A stretch of 64,000 bases of DNA from Stachybotrys elegans (Eukaryota > Ascomycota > Sordariomycetes > Hypocreales > Stachybotryaceae). A program made the position numbers and the translations under genes. The notes beneath the pieces were generated by a model, which was not told the DNA's origin, did no database searches, and saw only the letters and a list, made by a program, of their open reading frames with translations. The stretch spans positions 1 to 64,000 of the forward strand of contig JAGPNK010000038.1 in NCBI GenBank assembly GCA_020746835.1. Reading direction: 5' to 3'. Positions 44,959 through 54,800 of this stretch are shown here, piece by piece. The first letter of the stretch is position 1. Every line of letters starts with the position of its first letter.

Positions 44959-46686
44959 ATGACAATGGACCTCGCCCGCAAGGCCCGAACCACCACCCAT
45001 GTCGTCGAGCACGACGCTAAGGACGCCACAGTCGTCGCCGCCATCCCGCCGCCCGGGCACCAGGCTAGCGACAATGACGCTGGTGGTGGTGGTGCCGCCG
45101 GCGTCGAGGCCCACCGCAAGGTCAGGGGCGCCGCCTGGGCCTTCATCGTCGTGGCCCTCATCTCGTCGACGTTCCTCTACGCCCTCGACAACACCGTCAT
45201 CGCCACGGTGCGGCCCAGCATGATCGAGTCGCTGGGCCACATCGAGCTGCTGCCCTGGATCTCCGCCGCCTACCCCATGACAGAGACGGGCAGCAACCCC
45301 TTCTGGGGCAAGGTCAACAACCTCTTCGACAACAAGTGGCTGTACCTCATCAGCCTCGCTGTCTTCGAGGTGGGATCCGCCATCATCGGCGCCGCGCCCG
45401 TCACCGAGGCCGTCATCGTCGGCCGCACCATTGCCGGCATCGGCGGGTCCGGCATCTACGTTGGCACCATCAACATCGTCTCGGCCATGACGACGCCCAC
45501 GGAGCGTACCGTCTACCTCAACCACGTCGGCATTGCCTGGGGGCTCGGCGCAGTCCTCGGCCCGCTCGTCGGCGGCGCCTTTGCCGCCTCGTCGGCCACC
45601 TGGCGATGGGCCTTTTACATCAACCTTGTCATCGCCGCCGCCGCCGCGCCCGCCCTCTTCTGGTACATCCCGCCCGTCGTGCCCCCCCGCGCCAAGGGCC
45701 CCGTGCTCCGCCGCATCGGCCAGATCGACTACGTTGGCGCCGCCCTCTTCCTCGCCGGCGTCTTTTGCATCGTCGCCATCCTCGGCTTTGGCGGCCTGCT
45801 GTATCCTTGGGGCAGCGGGCGCATGATTGCCCTCTACGTCTCCGCCGCCGTCGTCTGGCTGGCGTTTAGCGTCCAGCAGAAGTTGTGCCTCTTTACCACG
45901 GACCGCATCTTCCCCCTCCAGTTTGTCGGCAACCTCGACATGGTGCTCCTGTTCTGCTGGACCGCCATTGCCATCTCCAACGTAACCGTCACCATCTACA
46001 CGCTGCCCCTGCTCTTCCAGTTCGCCTACGACGACACCCCGCTGCAGGCCGCCCTCTGGACGCTGCCCCTGATTGGCGCCATGCTCGTCCTCGGCGGGCC
46101 CCTCGGGCCCGTGTTCCCCAAGTTTCCCTTTTACAAGCTGTGGTACGCGGTGGCGAGCGTCATAATGCTCGTTGCCGCCGGCCTCATGACCACGATCCGC
46201 TACGACACCACTCGCGGGGCCATGTGCGGCTTCATGGTCCTGCAGGGCTGCGGCGTCGGCATGATTATCCAGCTGGGATTCACCGTCGGCCAGGTAAAGG
46301 TGCCGCGCCGGCTCGTTGGCGACGTGTCGGCCTTCATGACGTGCGCGCAAATGTCCTCGCTGGCCATTGCGCTGGGCATCTCCACGTCGGTCCTCATCAT
46401 CCAGTCGACCCAGGAGATTTCGGCGGCATACCCGCAGCTCCCACACTCCGTCATCGAGGCTACCATCAACGGCGTGAGATCCGACGTGTTTGAAGAGCTC
46501 GGCCGCGACACCAGGGTGGCCATTGCCAAGATTGTCGTCCGTAACGTCGGACGCGTGTTTTACTTAAACGTGGCAGGAGCGGGACTGGGATTCTGCTGCA
46601 TGCTGCCGATGAAGCTTGAGCGGGCCGATCTCACAGTCAAGGCTCTCGATGACGGCCACGAGGAGGAGGTTTCGCCGTCTTCTTAG
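44959..46686 (+). CDS. MFS multidrug/toxin efflux-type transporter (DHA2-like), 575 aa
   Basis: Single exon, 1728 nt. The upstream open frame lacks an ATG, so 44959 (MTMDLARKAR) is chosen; a second ATG follows two codons later. A hydrophilic N-terminus of about 70 residues leads into many membrane segments (FIVVALISSTFLYALDNTVI, GPLVGGAFAASSATWRWAFY with antiporter motif C, LPLIGAMLVLGGPLGPVF). Length and layout fit the 14-helix drug:H+ antiporter-2 group that includes fungal toxin and metabolite exporters. The stop is 75 bp from the stop of the convergent dehydrogenase gene. GC-rich codon use matches the neighbours to the right and contrasts with the decayed region to the left. Substrate unknown; export of a compound made by the neighbouring enzymes is inference. 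Confidence 0.9.
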   Translation: MTMDLARKARTTTHVVEHDAKDATVVAAIPPPGHQASDNDAGGGGAAGVEAHRKVRGAAWAFIVVALISSTFLYALDNTVIATVRPSMIESLGHIELLPWISAAYPMTETGSNPFWGKVNNLFDNKWLYLISLAVFEVGSAIIGAAPVTEAVIVGRTIAGIGGSGIYVGTINIVSAMTTPTERTVYLNHVGIAWGLGAVLGPLVGGAFAASSATWRWAFYINLVIAAAAAPALFWYIPPVVPPRAKGPVLRRIGQIDYVGAALFLAGVFCIVAILGFGGLLYPWGSGRMIALYVSAAVVWLAFSVQQKLCLFTTDRIFPLQFVGNLDMVLLFCWTAIAISNVTVTIYTLPLLFQFAYDDTPLQAALWTLPLIGAMLVLGGPLGPVFPKFPFYKLWYAVASVIMLVAAGLMTTIRYDTTRGAMCGFMVLQGCGVGMIIQLGFTVGQVKVPRRLVGDVSAFMTCAQMSSLAIALGISTSVLIIQSTQEISAAYPQLPHSVIEATINGVRSDVFEELGRDTRVAIAKIVVRNVGRVFYLNVAGAGLGFCCMLPMKLERADLTVKALDDGHEEEVSPSS

Positions 46687-46761
46687 TTACAATAGTTTAT
46701 ACGTCACTTCATGGTCACTTTGTAAAACTTGTCTATTTGCCTGCAGTGACATGGTCGCCGA

Positions 46762-48216
46762 CTACTGGAGCGCAGCTCCGGCCCCGAGGCCGAGCCCGGT
46801 GTCCATGGCCACGTTGATGCCTGTAATGGACACGGCACTCGGCCCGCACAAGTACAGGGCCGCCGCCGCGACCTCGTCCGTCTCGATCGTCCGCCGCGTC
46901 ACCGCCAGCTTCTGCACGGCGTGCGGGGTAATGGGATTTCGCTTGCAGTCGTTTTCATACATGGGCGTCCGGACCCAGGCCGGGCTGATCGAGTTGACCC
47001 GGATGCCATCGTACCTCGTCTCCAAGGCTGGGAGAAACCGTAAACTGTCAGCTGGAGCCATCAATTTTTTTAAAAAAAATTTTTTTACTAACCGCATGCC
47101 CTGGCTATGCCCAAGAGGGCGTGCTTGGACGCAATATACGAAGTCTTGTTGGCGATGGGGGCAAACGACATGCCCGAGGAGATGAGGACAATGGAGCCGC
47201 GCCCAAAGTCGCGCATCCCGATTCTCCCCATGTCGACCTGCAGCGGCTCCTGCGCCTTCATGGCTTTGACAACGGCCTGCAGCAGGAAGAGGGCGCCCTT
47301 TGCGTTGACGTCCGTCACCCGCTCGTAGTCTTCGGCGGGCGTGTCCTCAAACGGGTAGTCGTCTTTGACGTCGATGCCCGCGCTATTGACAAAGTAGTCG
47401 ATGCGCCCGAGCTCGGCCTTGGCGTAGTCAACCATGGCCTGGACCGATGACATGTCGAGGGCATCGACACGGACCGACACAATCTTGGAGCCGGGCTTGA
47501 GGGCCAGCGTCCTGCAGAACTCGGCCGTGTCAGCCGCGCCAGTCTCGTCAATGTCGGCGCACAGCAGCCCGGCGACGCCCGCCTCGGCAAAGCTGACGGC
47601 TATGCCTCGCCCGATGCCCCCGGCAGCCTGTCACAAACATGGTCGTTAGCCTTAGAGTTTGGGCGTTCCTCGGCGGCGAGACGCCTTGTCCCGCGAGGGC
47701 AGAGACTTGGTCCCGAACGGCCTTGTTCAGCCGTTCGCAGCCTCGAACGTCCTCGGTGTCCAGCGGGTGAACCCAGGGCGACAGTCCAGCCTCGGAGAGG
47801 CCATCCTGCAGAGACTTGAGGCTCGGAGGCCCCAGGCCGACCCCTGGGACCACCTCAACGCACTGCTTCAACGTGGCGCAAAAGTGCATGTGAAGCACGC
47901 GACACTTGGCCGCCGCCTGCAGCGAGGCTGCCCTGCTGGCCAGCTCAGCCCCGACCAGACCGCTGCCAAACAGCGCGTCGGGTGGCGCCGACGTCTCGAA
48001 GCTTTGGAGCTCGGACGAGGTCGAGAGCGCGCCGTCTGGGGTGACGTCGACGATGAGCCAAGCCTTGTCGAGGGCCTCTGCCTCGGGGCAGGACTTGCAA
48101 ACAGCAACGCGGAAGCCTCGGGCGGTAAAGGAGGCACCCACTGCGTCATTGTCTCCCAGAAGAACGACGGTCCTGCCAGCGCGGGGGGGCACCGCTGACG
48201 CAGTCATTGCGAACAA
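46762..48216 (-). CDS. Putative fusion: 3-hydroxyacyl-CoA-dehydrogenase-like N-terminus with SDR oxidoreductase, 444 aa
   Basis: Exons 48216-47683, 47627-47093 and 47027-46762 (1335 nt, in frame). Residues 1-178 resemble a 3-hydroxyacyl-CoA dehydrogenase NAD-binding domain: RTVVLLGDNDAVGASFTARG, then FETSAPPDALFGSG and LHMHFCATLKQCVEVVPG. The rest is a classical SDR: GAAGGIGRGIA, YFVNSAGID, catalytic Ser in VLISSGMSF, YIASK, and RVNSISPAWVRTPM. The fusion rests on the 55-bp first intron, whose CTAAC branch point and GTGACAG acceptor are good but whose donor GTCTCG is poor. Alternatively two genes were joined by decay, or the SDR began at MFVTG with a one-base loss. The N-terminal glycine motif (GDNDAVG) deviates from GxGxxG, so that half may be non-catalytic. 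The second intron contains a long A/T palindrome. Confidence 0.65.
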
Positions 48217-48620
48217 CGGGAAGCGGGAGCGTATCGAGGATCCGGCAATGTGCTACGGCCCAAGGCTCACGATGGTCTCGCCTCGGGCGCTGGCGGAGCG
48301 GCCGCTCGCCCATCGGCAAGACCAACGGCTCTCTGCACGCCGCGCGCGCATGGGTACAGTAAGATGATCTCCGCATCCGATGCTACAGTAAGTTGAGTAA
48401 GGCTCCCCCTTGTGTAGATGTAGACCAACTTTGTACGACCATGCAGGGGCGGTAACCATGGGAGGGTGAAAAGACCGTTACCCACCTTGTCAGGTCATTA
48501 TCTGATATATACACACCCGGGCAAGGGCACCCTTGCCGATGCAACTATCGAGGCTCGTCCTCCCCTCCTACCCCTCCTCGATTCTCATTCCAAATTCCAA
48601 GTATCTATCCAGACCAACAC
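48217..48620. other. Intergenic between dehydrogenase fusion and FSH1 hydrolase
   Basis: About 400 bp separating two minus-strand genes, presumably the dehydrogenase promoter. No further gene seen. Confidence 0.4.
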
Positions 48621-49543
48621 TCACGGCGCGACGGCCTTGCGTATGGCGTGCACCGCCTGGGTGAGGTGCTCGGCCTTGGGGAACTCGTGGGCTCCCGGGT
48701 GAACGACGGTTTGGCTGCTCATTGGGTCGCATAACTGAGCCAGCTCCTGCGAGCCTGTCGGCTCGGCTCGGTCGCTAGCCCCGCGAATGTGCACAGTGGG
48801 CAATTCGAGGAGGCGCATCGGCTGCTCCTTGTCCTGGCCCAGGTCCAGCCCCGCCGCCTTTGCCGCCTCGACCAGGCGCCCAGCCGTGCAAATGAATATG
48901 GCGCACCGGAAGGGCAGCGGCTCGCCCCTCTTACTCTTGTTCAGGAGGTGTAGCGCGACGAGCAGGGCGCCTGCCGAGAAGGCCACCAAGACGTCGAATG
49001 GCCCGTCCGTCTGCAGGTACGTGTCGAGCTGCTTCAACGACTGCGCCATGTGCTCAAAGGTGTCCGGGTGCCAGTAGTAGTAGAACGACTGGTCCTTGGC
49101 CAGGGACGCGACGTCTGGACACGAGCTTAGCTTTGGCCAGCCGAGAGGGGGCCTTGTTGGAATGTCTCAAGCCTACCGTCTGCCATTGGGCCGTCTAGGA
49201 CGCCCTCGACAAAGTCATACTCGTGATCGCCGTCCAACTCGTACCGCAGGCCCGCTGTGTGTCAGGGCCAAGTCAGCTCTGCCTTTGCACATGCGGCTGC
49301 TTGTTACTTACCCATCTGCTGCTTCATAACCTACGCGCCTCGGTCATCAGAACAGGAGGGGGCCACGGCACGGGGGACCGGACTCACCGTGCTGTTGGAG
49401 CCATTGCCGTGCAGGCAGGGCCTTCGTTTTGGGGTAGGGTTTGGGTCAATCTGCAAACACAAGCCCAGAGTCGACTGATTCGAGGACTGGATGGCACCAA
49501 CTACTCTCCAAGGGGCTCCTCTATTTATATTGACACCCTCCAC
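48621..49543 (-). CDS. FSH1-family serine hydrolase, about 248 aa
   Basis: Exons 49543-49388, 49330-49312, 49254-49177 and 49114-48621 (747 nt, in frame); the 19-nt exon is supported by phase on both sides. Motifs: LHGNGSNST (oxyanion loop), DHEYDFVEGV, the nucleophile in AFSAGA, the acid in RGASDRAEP and the base in PGAHEFP. The FSH1/OVCA2-like family includes thioesterase-type partners of polyketide clusters (LovG, CitA) and general esterases. The start is uncertain: the usual Met just before LHG is absent, and the chosen ATG precedes a TATAAATA sequence, so transcription might begin later. It is divergent from the GMC oxidase, sharing a ~285-bp promoter. Confidence 0.75.
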
Positions 49544-49743
49544 TTTCGCTGGCGCCCCTCCTCTCCGGCCTCCGGCCAGATGCGTGCCATACCAACCAAC
49601 AGACGCCCAGCAATGCTACTCTGCTACTGCACTGCCCTGTTCTTTAGCCGGGCGCGTCTGCAATGCTCCGTAGACCGCAGAGTCGCGCCGCTTCACCCCG
49701 CTCCGGTCTCATTGGCGTCTACGCAGCTCAACTCCGTCTTTGC

Positions 49744-49751
49744 TATAAAAA
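49744..49751 (+). promoter_or_regulatory. TATA box of the GMC oxidoreductase gene
   Basis: TATAAAAA, 85 bp upstream of the ATG at 49829, inside the short divergent promoter. Confidence 0.6.
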
Positions 49752-49828
49752 TCCCCCCCCCCTCACGGACCCCTCGAGGACAACTCCAGGCCACCTACTT
49801 CTTCTTTCTCACCTCGTCACTGCCCGCC

Positions 49829-51726
49829 ATGCCGCTCTACACTGAGCTCCCCGCCGACATTGAGTCGGTCGATGTCATCATCGCCGGAGGTGAGTTGTCG
49901 TCTTCTTCACCACTCGTCTGAAGGAAATTCTCATGTGATTCTCGCAGGTGGCACCGCGGCATGCGTCGTCGCGTCGAGACTCTCCGATGCCGACCCCTCC
50001 CTCTCCATCCTCGTCGTCGAGGCCGGTCCCAACAGCTACCAGGACCCGACCATCACCGTGCCATTCCTCTTCTTCTCCCACCTCATGCCCACAAGCAAGA
50101 CAATGACCTTTCACGTCGGTCAGCCCTCCCCCTTCCTCGGAGACCGACCCGCCATCGTCCCCACAGCCAAGGTCCTGGGAGGCGGCTCCGCCGTCAACTT
50201 TCTCATGTACAGCCGAGGCCAGCGCTCCGACTTTGACTCGTGGGCCATGCCCGGCTGGTCCGCCGACGAGCTGCTGCCCTACATGAAGAAGTTTGAGACG
50301 TACCATGGCAAGTGCGATACCGCTGTTCACGGAACGGATGGGCCCATCCACATCTCCGAGGGCACCTTTTCTGTTCCCAGGGCCACCGACACGTTTGTCC
50401 ATGTCTCGGAGAAGATGGGCTGGAAGGAACAGCCCGACATTTCCGACCTAAAAACGGTAAACGCCGTGCAGCGAGCCAAGCGATACATCTCGCCCCAGGG
50501 CCAACGTCAGGACGCGAGCCATGCCTACCTCCACCCCAGGCTCATGGATGGTAAGCACCCCAACCTCCACGTCGTCGTCGAGAGCAAGGTTGTCTCTGTC
50601 ACCTTTGACGGCGACAGGGCCTCGGGCGTAACCTTTGTCTCTGGCGGCACTACCCGTACCATCAAGGCCAGCAAGCAAGTCGTCGTTTCGTGCGGCGCCT
50701 GCGGCACCCCCCCGGTGCTTGAAAGGTCCGGCATCGGTGCTAAGGATGTGCTGGAGCGCGCCAACGTCCCCGTTCTGGTCGACCTGCCGGGCGTTGGCGA
50801 CGGCTACGAGGATCACCACACCATGACGTACCAGTACAAGTCTGACCTGGCTGCCGAGGAGACGCTTGATGGTATTATCACGGGCACCTTCGATATCCCC
50901 GGCATGCTTCAGAGGGGCGATAAGATTACTGGCTGGAACTGCCTCGAGGGCACCGGCAAGCTTCGTCCGGACGATAAGGACCTCGGCCACCTCGGCCCCC
51001 AGTTCCAGGAGGTTTGGGACCGAGACTTCAAGAACCAGGCCGATCGGCCGCTGACCTTGATGGTGCTGATTATGGGGTAAGACTAAGACTCCCTCTGATG
51101 CCAACAGTGAAGCTGACCAAGGCGTGCGTAGCGGCGAGGAGCCCGTCCCGGAGGGAGGCCAACACTTTTCCATGTCCGTCTTCACGGCCTACCCATACTC
51201 TCGCGGCCATATGCACATCACCGGGCCCGGTGTTGACGACCCCCTTGACTTTGACGCGGGCCTCTTCAACGACGACAACAGCATCGACCTCCTCACCTGC
51301 CGCTGGGCTTATAAGAAGCAGCGCGAGGTTGCCCGCCGCCTTAACATCTTCCGCGGTGAGTTTAAGGATAAGATGCCGGCCTACTCCGCCAACTCTAAGG
51401 CTAAGGCCGAAGAGTACAACAAGGCTGTGTCAAGTGATACCCTCGCTGACCACGAGTACACGGCCGAGGATGATGCCGCTATTGATGAGTTTATCAAGAA
51501 GCGTGTCTCTACCCCGTGGCACTCACTCGGCACTGCTAAGATGGCGCCCCGTGAGGCTAAGGGCGTTGTTGATGAGACGCTTAGTGTATATGGCATTAAA
51601 GGGCTTAAGATTGCGGACCTGAGCATCTGCCCTAAGAATGTTGCAGCCCACACAAACGCAACGGCCTTTATGGTGGGCGAGAAGGCGGCTGATATTCTCA
51701 TCAAGGAGCTTGGTCTGGGTGCCTAA
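49829..51726 (+). CDS. GMC flavoprotein, alcohol-oxidase-like, 594 aa
   Basis: Three exons: 49829-49889, 49948-51076 and 51132-51726 (1785 nt, in frame). FAD-binding motif VDVIIAGGGTAACVVASRL, ILVVEAG, the GMC signature VLGGGSAVNFLMYSRG and a second signature SCGACGTPPVLERSGIG are all present. The C-terminal WHSLGTAKM and NVAAHTNATAFMVGEKAA place it near fungal alcohol (methanol) oxidases, which turn short primary alcohols into aldehydes and hydrogen peroxide, often in peroxisomes. It ends ELGLGA rather than a clear SKL/ARF-type peroxisomal signal. It is about 60 residues shorter than typical alcohol oxidases (~660). The substrate may differ, and a biosynthetic alcohol oxidation is possible given the neighbouring transporter and hydrolase. 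Confidence 0.85.
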
Positions 51727-52320
51727 GATGTGTTTTATTATATATTTAGCAGGCATATACTGTAAAAGACTTGAATATGACCTGCTAAACCATGTTGTTC
51801 AAGATTCTCTGCGCTGCCTGTTTTAAGGAAATGAGATATTCTTGCCGTCAAGACCCGAATAAACGGGCGTGGTGACCCAAGCCTTTCGTGAGCGCCATGC
51901 TCGTGCAAGTTAAGGGAGCTCAGGTAATATCTATTCCATTTAGATGCCGCCTTCGTGATTTCCATGTCGCATGCTTTTGACTGGACAGGGTCACAATGCT
52001 TGCAAAAGTAATGTACGTCTTTGAGGTGGTCTTCTAAATACTGAGCAGTGCATAAACCTGTCCTTTCAGGATTTTCAGAGTAACTTTGGGTACGACTGTA
52101 CACAGATTAGCTGGTCACCTTAATATCATGTAGTTATCCAATGTACAAATCATCGGCAATTAATCCCAATGGTTGAACCATCTACTACTTGACTTCTGCC
52201 TGCAATTCTCTAGAAGATCTTTAAACGCTTGGCATGCTATACGTGACTCAAGAGTAGTGACAACAGTTTTGTCTCCCCGAACAAACGCTTCCAGGGACTT
52301 GAGAACATTGATGAGAGTCC
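51727..52320. other. Intergenic after GMC oxidase
   Basis: A minus-strand frame at 52103-51738 has a few His/Cys pairs (HYFCKHCDPVQSKAC) but no recognisable domain. Not called as a gene. Confidence 0.4.
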
Positions 52321-52329
52321 ATAACTGAG

Positions 52330-53510
52330 CTTTGAGCTCAGTAACCCGCTTAGCCTACCATAAGAAGAGCCTCTGGGTCATGCAGGAGCTCTCGCTCGCG
52401 CCCAAGATCCAGCTTGTTGCTGGGCGCCACACCCTGGACTGGGAGGGTGTCACCAAGTTTCTCGGCGACAGCGAATATGCAGATGCCCTCCACGCCGCCT
52501 TCCCCATTCCCTCTTGGAGTCCTTGACGGCTAATGTCTTTGCTGGCGTCCAGGCCATCGACTACCAGCGCCGCATCGTGCAAGACTTGCGCGCTGGCAAA
52601 GGCGACTCCAAGCTAATGGACGTTCTTGCTCGATTTCGAAAGACTATGGCAACTGATGCCCGCCGCATGATTTACGGGCTGCTGGGCATGGCGACGGACA
52701 CTGTCGGCATTAGACCTGAGTACGGCGTGCCGCCGTGCCAACTCTTTTCCAACATGAGCGAAATCTGGACATTGTATGCCAGAATCCATGGGGGACAACG
52801 GCGATGAGCAGAAAATTCAACAATGTTCCTACAGATGGTCTGCCTTTGTAGAGTTGTGACTTTGCTAACGAAGGGAGGGTTGTCCTTTCGCACAAAGGTC
52901 CATCTTCAACGCCGACAGAACGTACCATGCCAGGTTGCGGACGGGAAACGGCTCAGAGTTCGAGGCATACCGGTCGGCCGCATTTCCAACAAGTGCGGGA
53001 GTCTGCCTCCCACCTGGAAGGCTGACATGGACGACCTTGGGGTTACAACCTCCCGAAGCTCGCTTTTTCCACTCTCATGGCTTGATCAGTACCTTGGCCG
53101 GGATGTTGTTGGGGGGAAGCCGGCCTTTACCGCATTCTGGCGGACCATGGTCAGGGATATCAGTGTATACCCTATCAAGCGGCTTACGATTATTGCTGAG
53201 GCGACAGGTTCGCTAGGCAGAATCTTGCCGAAGTGCTTGAGAGCTACAACCCGGGAGGCAAATCTAAGCTGCACAATGCATGGATATCCAATAATGAATA
53301 TCTCAGGAGCCTCTTACCACTACACCCCAATCCAGAGCGGGATTTCACTGCGACTGACACCACAGAGGGCGACATTATCGTGTGTCTCGATGAGCCCAAG
53401 GTGCCTGTTGTGCTTCGGCGGGCGGCCTTGGAGGGCAATGATGAGCAATACGAGTTTGTAAACGTGGCGTACGTGCATGGAATCATGGGCATGAGGCCGT
53501 AGAAGATGAG
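52330..53510 (+). pseudogene. HET-domain protein, pseudogene
   Basis: Pieces of a heterokaryon-incompatibility protein: SLWVMQELSLAPKIQLVAGR (HET domain middle), LMDVLARFRKTMATDARRMI and YGLLGMATDTVGIRPEYGV (HET end), and 53340-53500 EGDIIVCLDEPKVPVVLRRA with YVHGIMGM, typical of the C-terminal part. The N-terminal YAxLSYxWG region is absent and frames change several times. Confidence 0.75.
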
Positions 53511-53689
53511 AAGTTGCGTAAGAGAGCAGTGATGATCTCCCTATACCTGGCATCGATATTGGCCGGTTCTGAGTAAGAGCCCAACACCCGTTCTTTCCCT
53601 TGGTTTAACTTGGGTTGTGCACTCCGAGATTTCTCATTACCGCCCGGCAAAGGGGAACTTTCACCTTTGATCTGCGTCATAATCTATTG

Positions 53690-54055
53690 CACAAGCACTG
53701 AAGTGATGATGGCACGGCCAGGTCGGGACTCATCAGTGACGTCCGAGCTGCTGTCCTGCTCGTTCGGCACAATGACACGGATCAGTTCATGGCCAGAGTG
53801 AGGATCGACGCCAAGGCAGACTTTCGTTACAATCTGGTCAAGGGCATGCGAGATCTCTTCAGCCAGTCGTCTGCCAATGATCCCATATACATCACGCCTG
53901 GCCCAGAGCATCAGTACACCCGCGCTGCAACACTGGCGCCCTATTTGGAGGACAAACTTGCTGAGGTGGACGAGGGCAATCTCAACAACGCGACGATTCG
54001 GCATCTGACGGGCGTGCTCGGTGCTACAGCCTTGGTGACTGATGGGTCAGAATAG
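53690..54055 (+). pseudogene. Coding-like remnant, unassigned
   Basis: The frame 53789-54055 (DAKADFRYNLVKGMRDLFSQ, ATIRHLTGVLGATALVTDGS) is open for 88 codons and ends normally at TAG, but lacks a start and a known motif. It may be the tail of the HET gene before it or of another lost gene. Confidence 0.3.
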
Positions 54056-54059
54056 GTTT

Positions 54060-54800
54060 GTACCTAGAAGCTTATATATCGTATCAATGTTTACTTGATC
54101 TATTCTTGTGAATACCTCCAACTTTGCGCAGCCCTCCATGGGCATTAATCATCTCTGCATGTGATGGCTAGTGGCTACCATTTGTTGTCTGGAAGCTCGT
54201 TGCTTTTTGTGGTTCACAAAAAAGACTGTAATACATCACAATACTGTCTCCCGATGGCCAGCGGAATATGGACTCGCAGCCTATGTACAGGTATATCAAG
54301 AGAGCAGGGCAGGTCCCATGACATCCTTTTTTTTCTTGCAAAGCTAAACTACATGCACAGATAGCCGCATATATCACATTGCCGCCGCTTCCTCTCATTG
54401 GACGCCGCTTGTGTCCAGCCCTTCCAGTCGCGGTGGAGCTGTCATTTTGAAACCCGAGGTGCGTCCTTGTTAGCTCAAGAAGCCAGCTGATCCCCCCAAG
54501 TTGGCTAATTCTTTATGCCCGTAAACGTAATGGGTGGTGTGGTCTGCCAAACAAGTCGAGCGCGTAGGCTCCCCCCTCTTCTTTCAAGAGCGCTTTGCCA
54601 GGAAGGCAGCGGGACAAAGACTTTGTTGGGCATCAAGCCAATATCTGACCCTTCTGCGGACACCTCGTGAGACAATGACGAACTAACAGTCTACGGACAG
54701 TATGGGCAAGCAATGGAAATTCACATAGGGATATCTCCTATGCCGTGTGTTTGGCGTACATTGGACCCGATCGCTGACATCGCCTTGTAATTAAAGCATC
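54060..54800. other. Gene-free stretch
   Basis: No supported gene, motif or repeat; composition is normal. Confidence 0.5.

Noticed and set aside
44947..46446. 499-codon open frame on the minus strand opposite the MFS transporter
   Set aside because: Low-complexity His/Asp/Gly/Glu-rich translation produced by GC-rich codons of the real gene; no start context or motif.
45336..46493. Plus-strand frames of 177 and 202 codons inside the MFS gene
   Set aside because: Out-of-phase Arg/His/Pro-rich readings of the same exon.
49878..51185. Minus-strand frames of 174 and 245 codons under the GMC oxidase
   Set aside because: Shadows of the oxidase coding sequence; the plus-strand frame carries all flavoprotein motifs.
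51738..52103. Minus-strand frame with HYFCKHC-type His/Cys pairs as a zinc-finger gene
   Set aside because: Spacing fits no known zinc finger and no start or intron context supports it.
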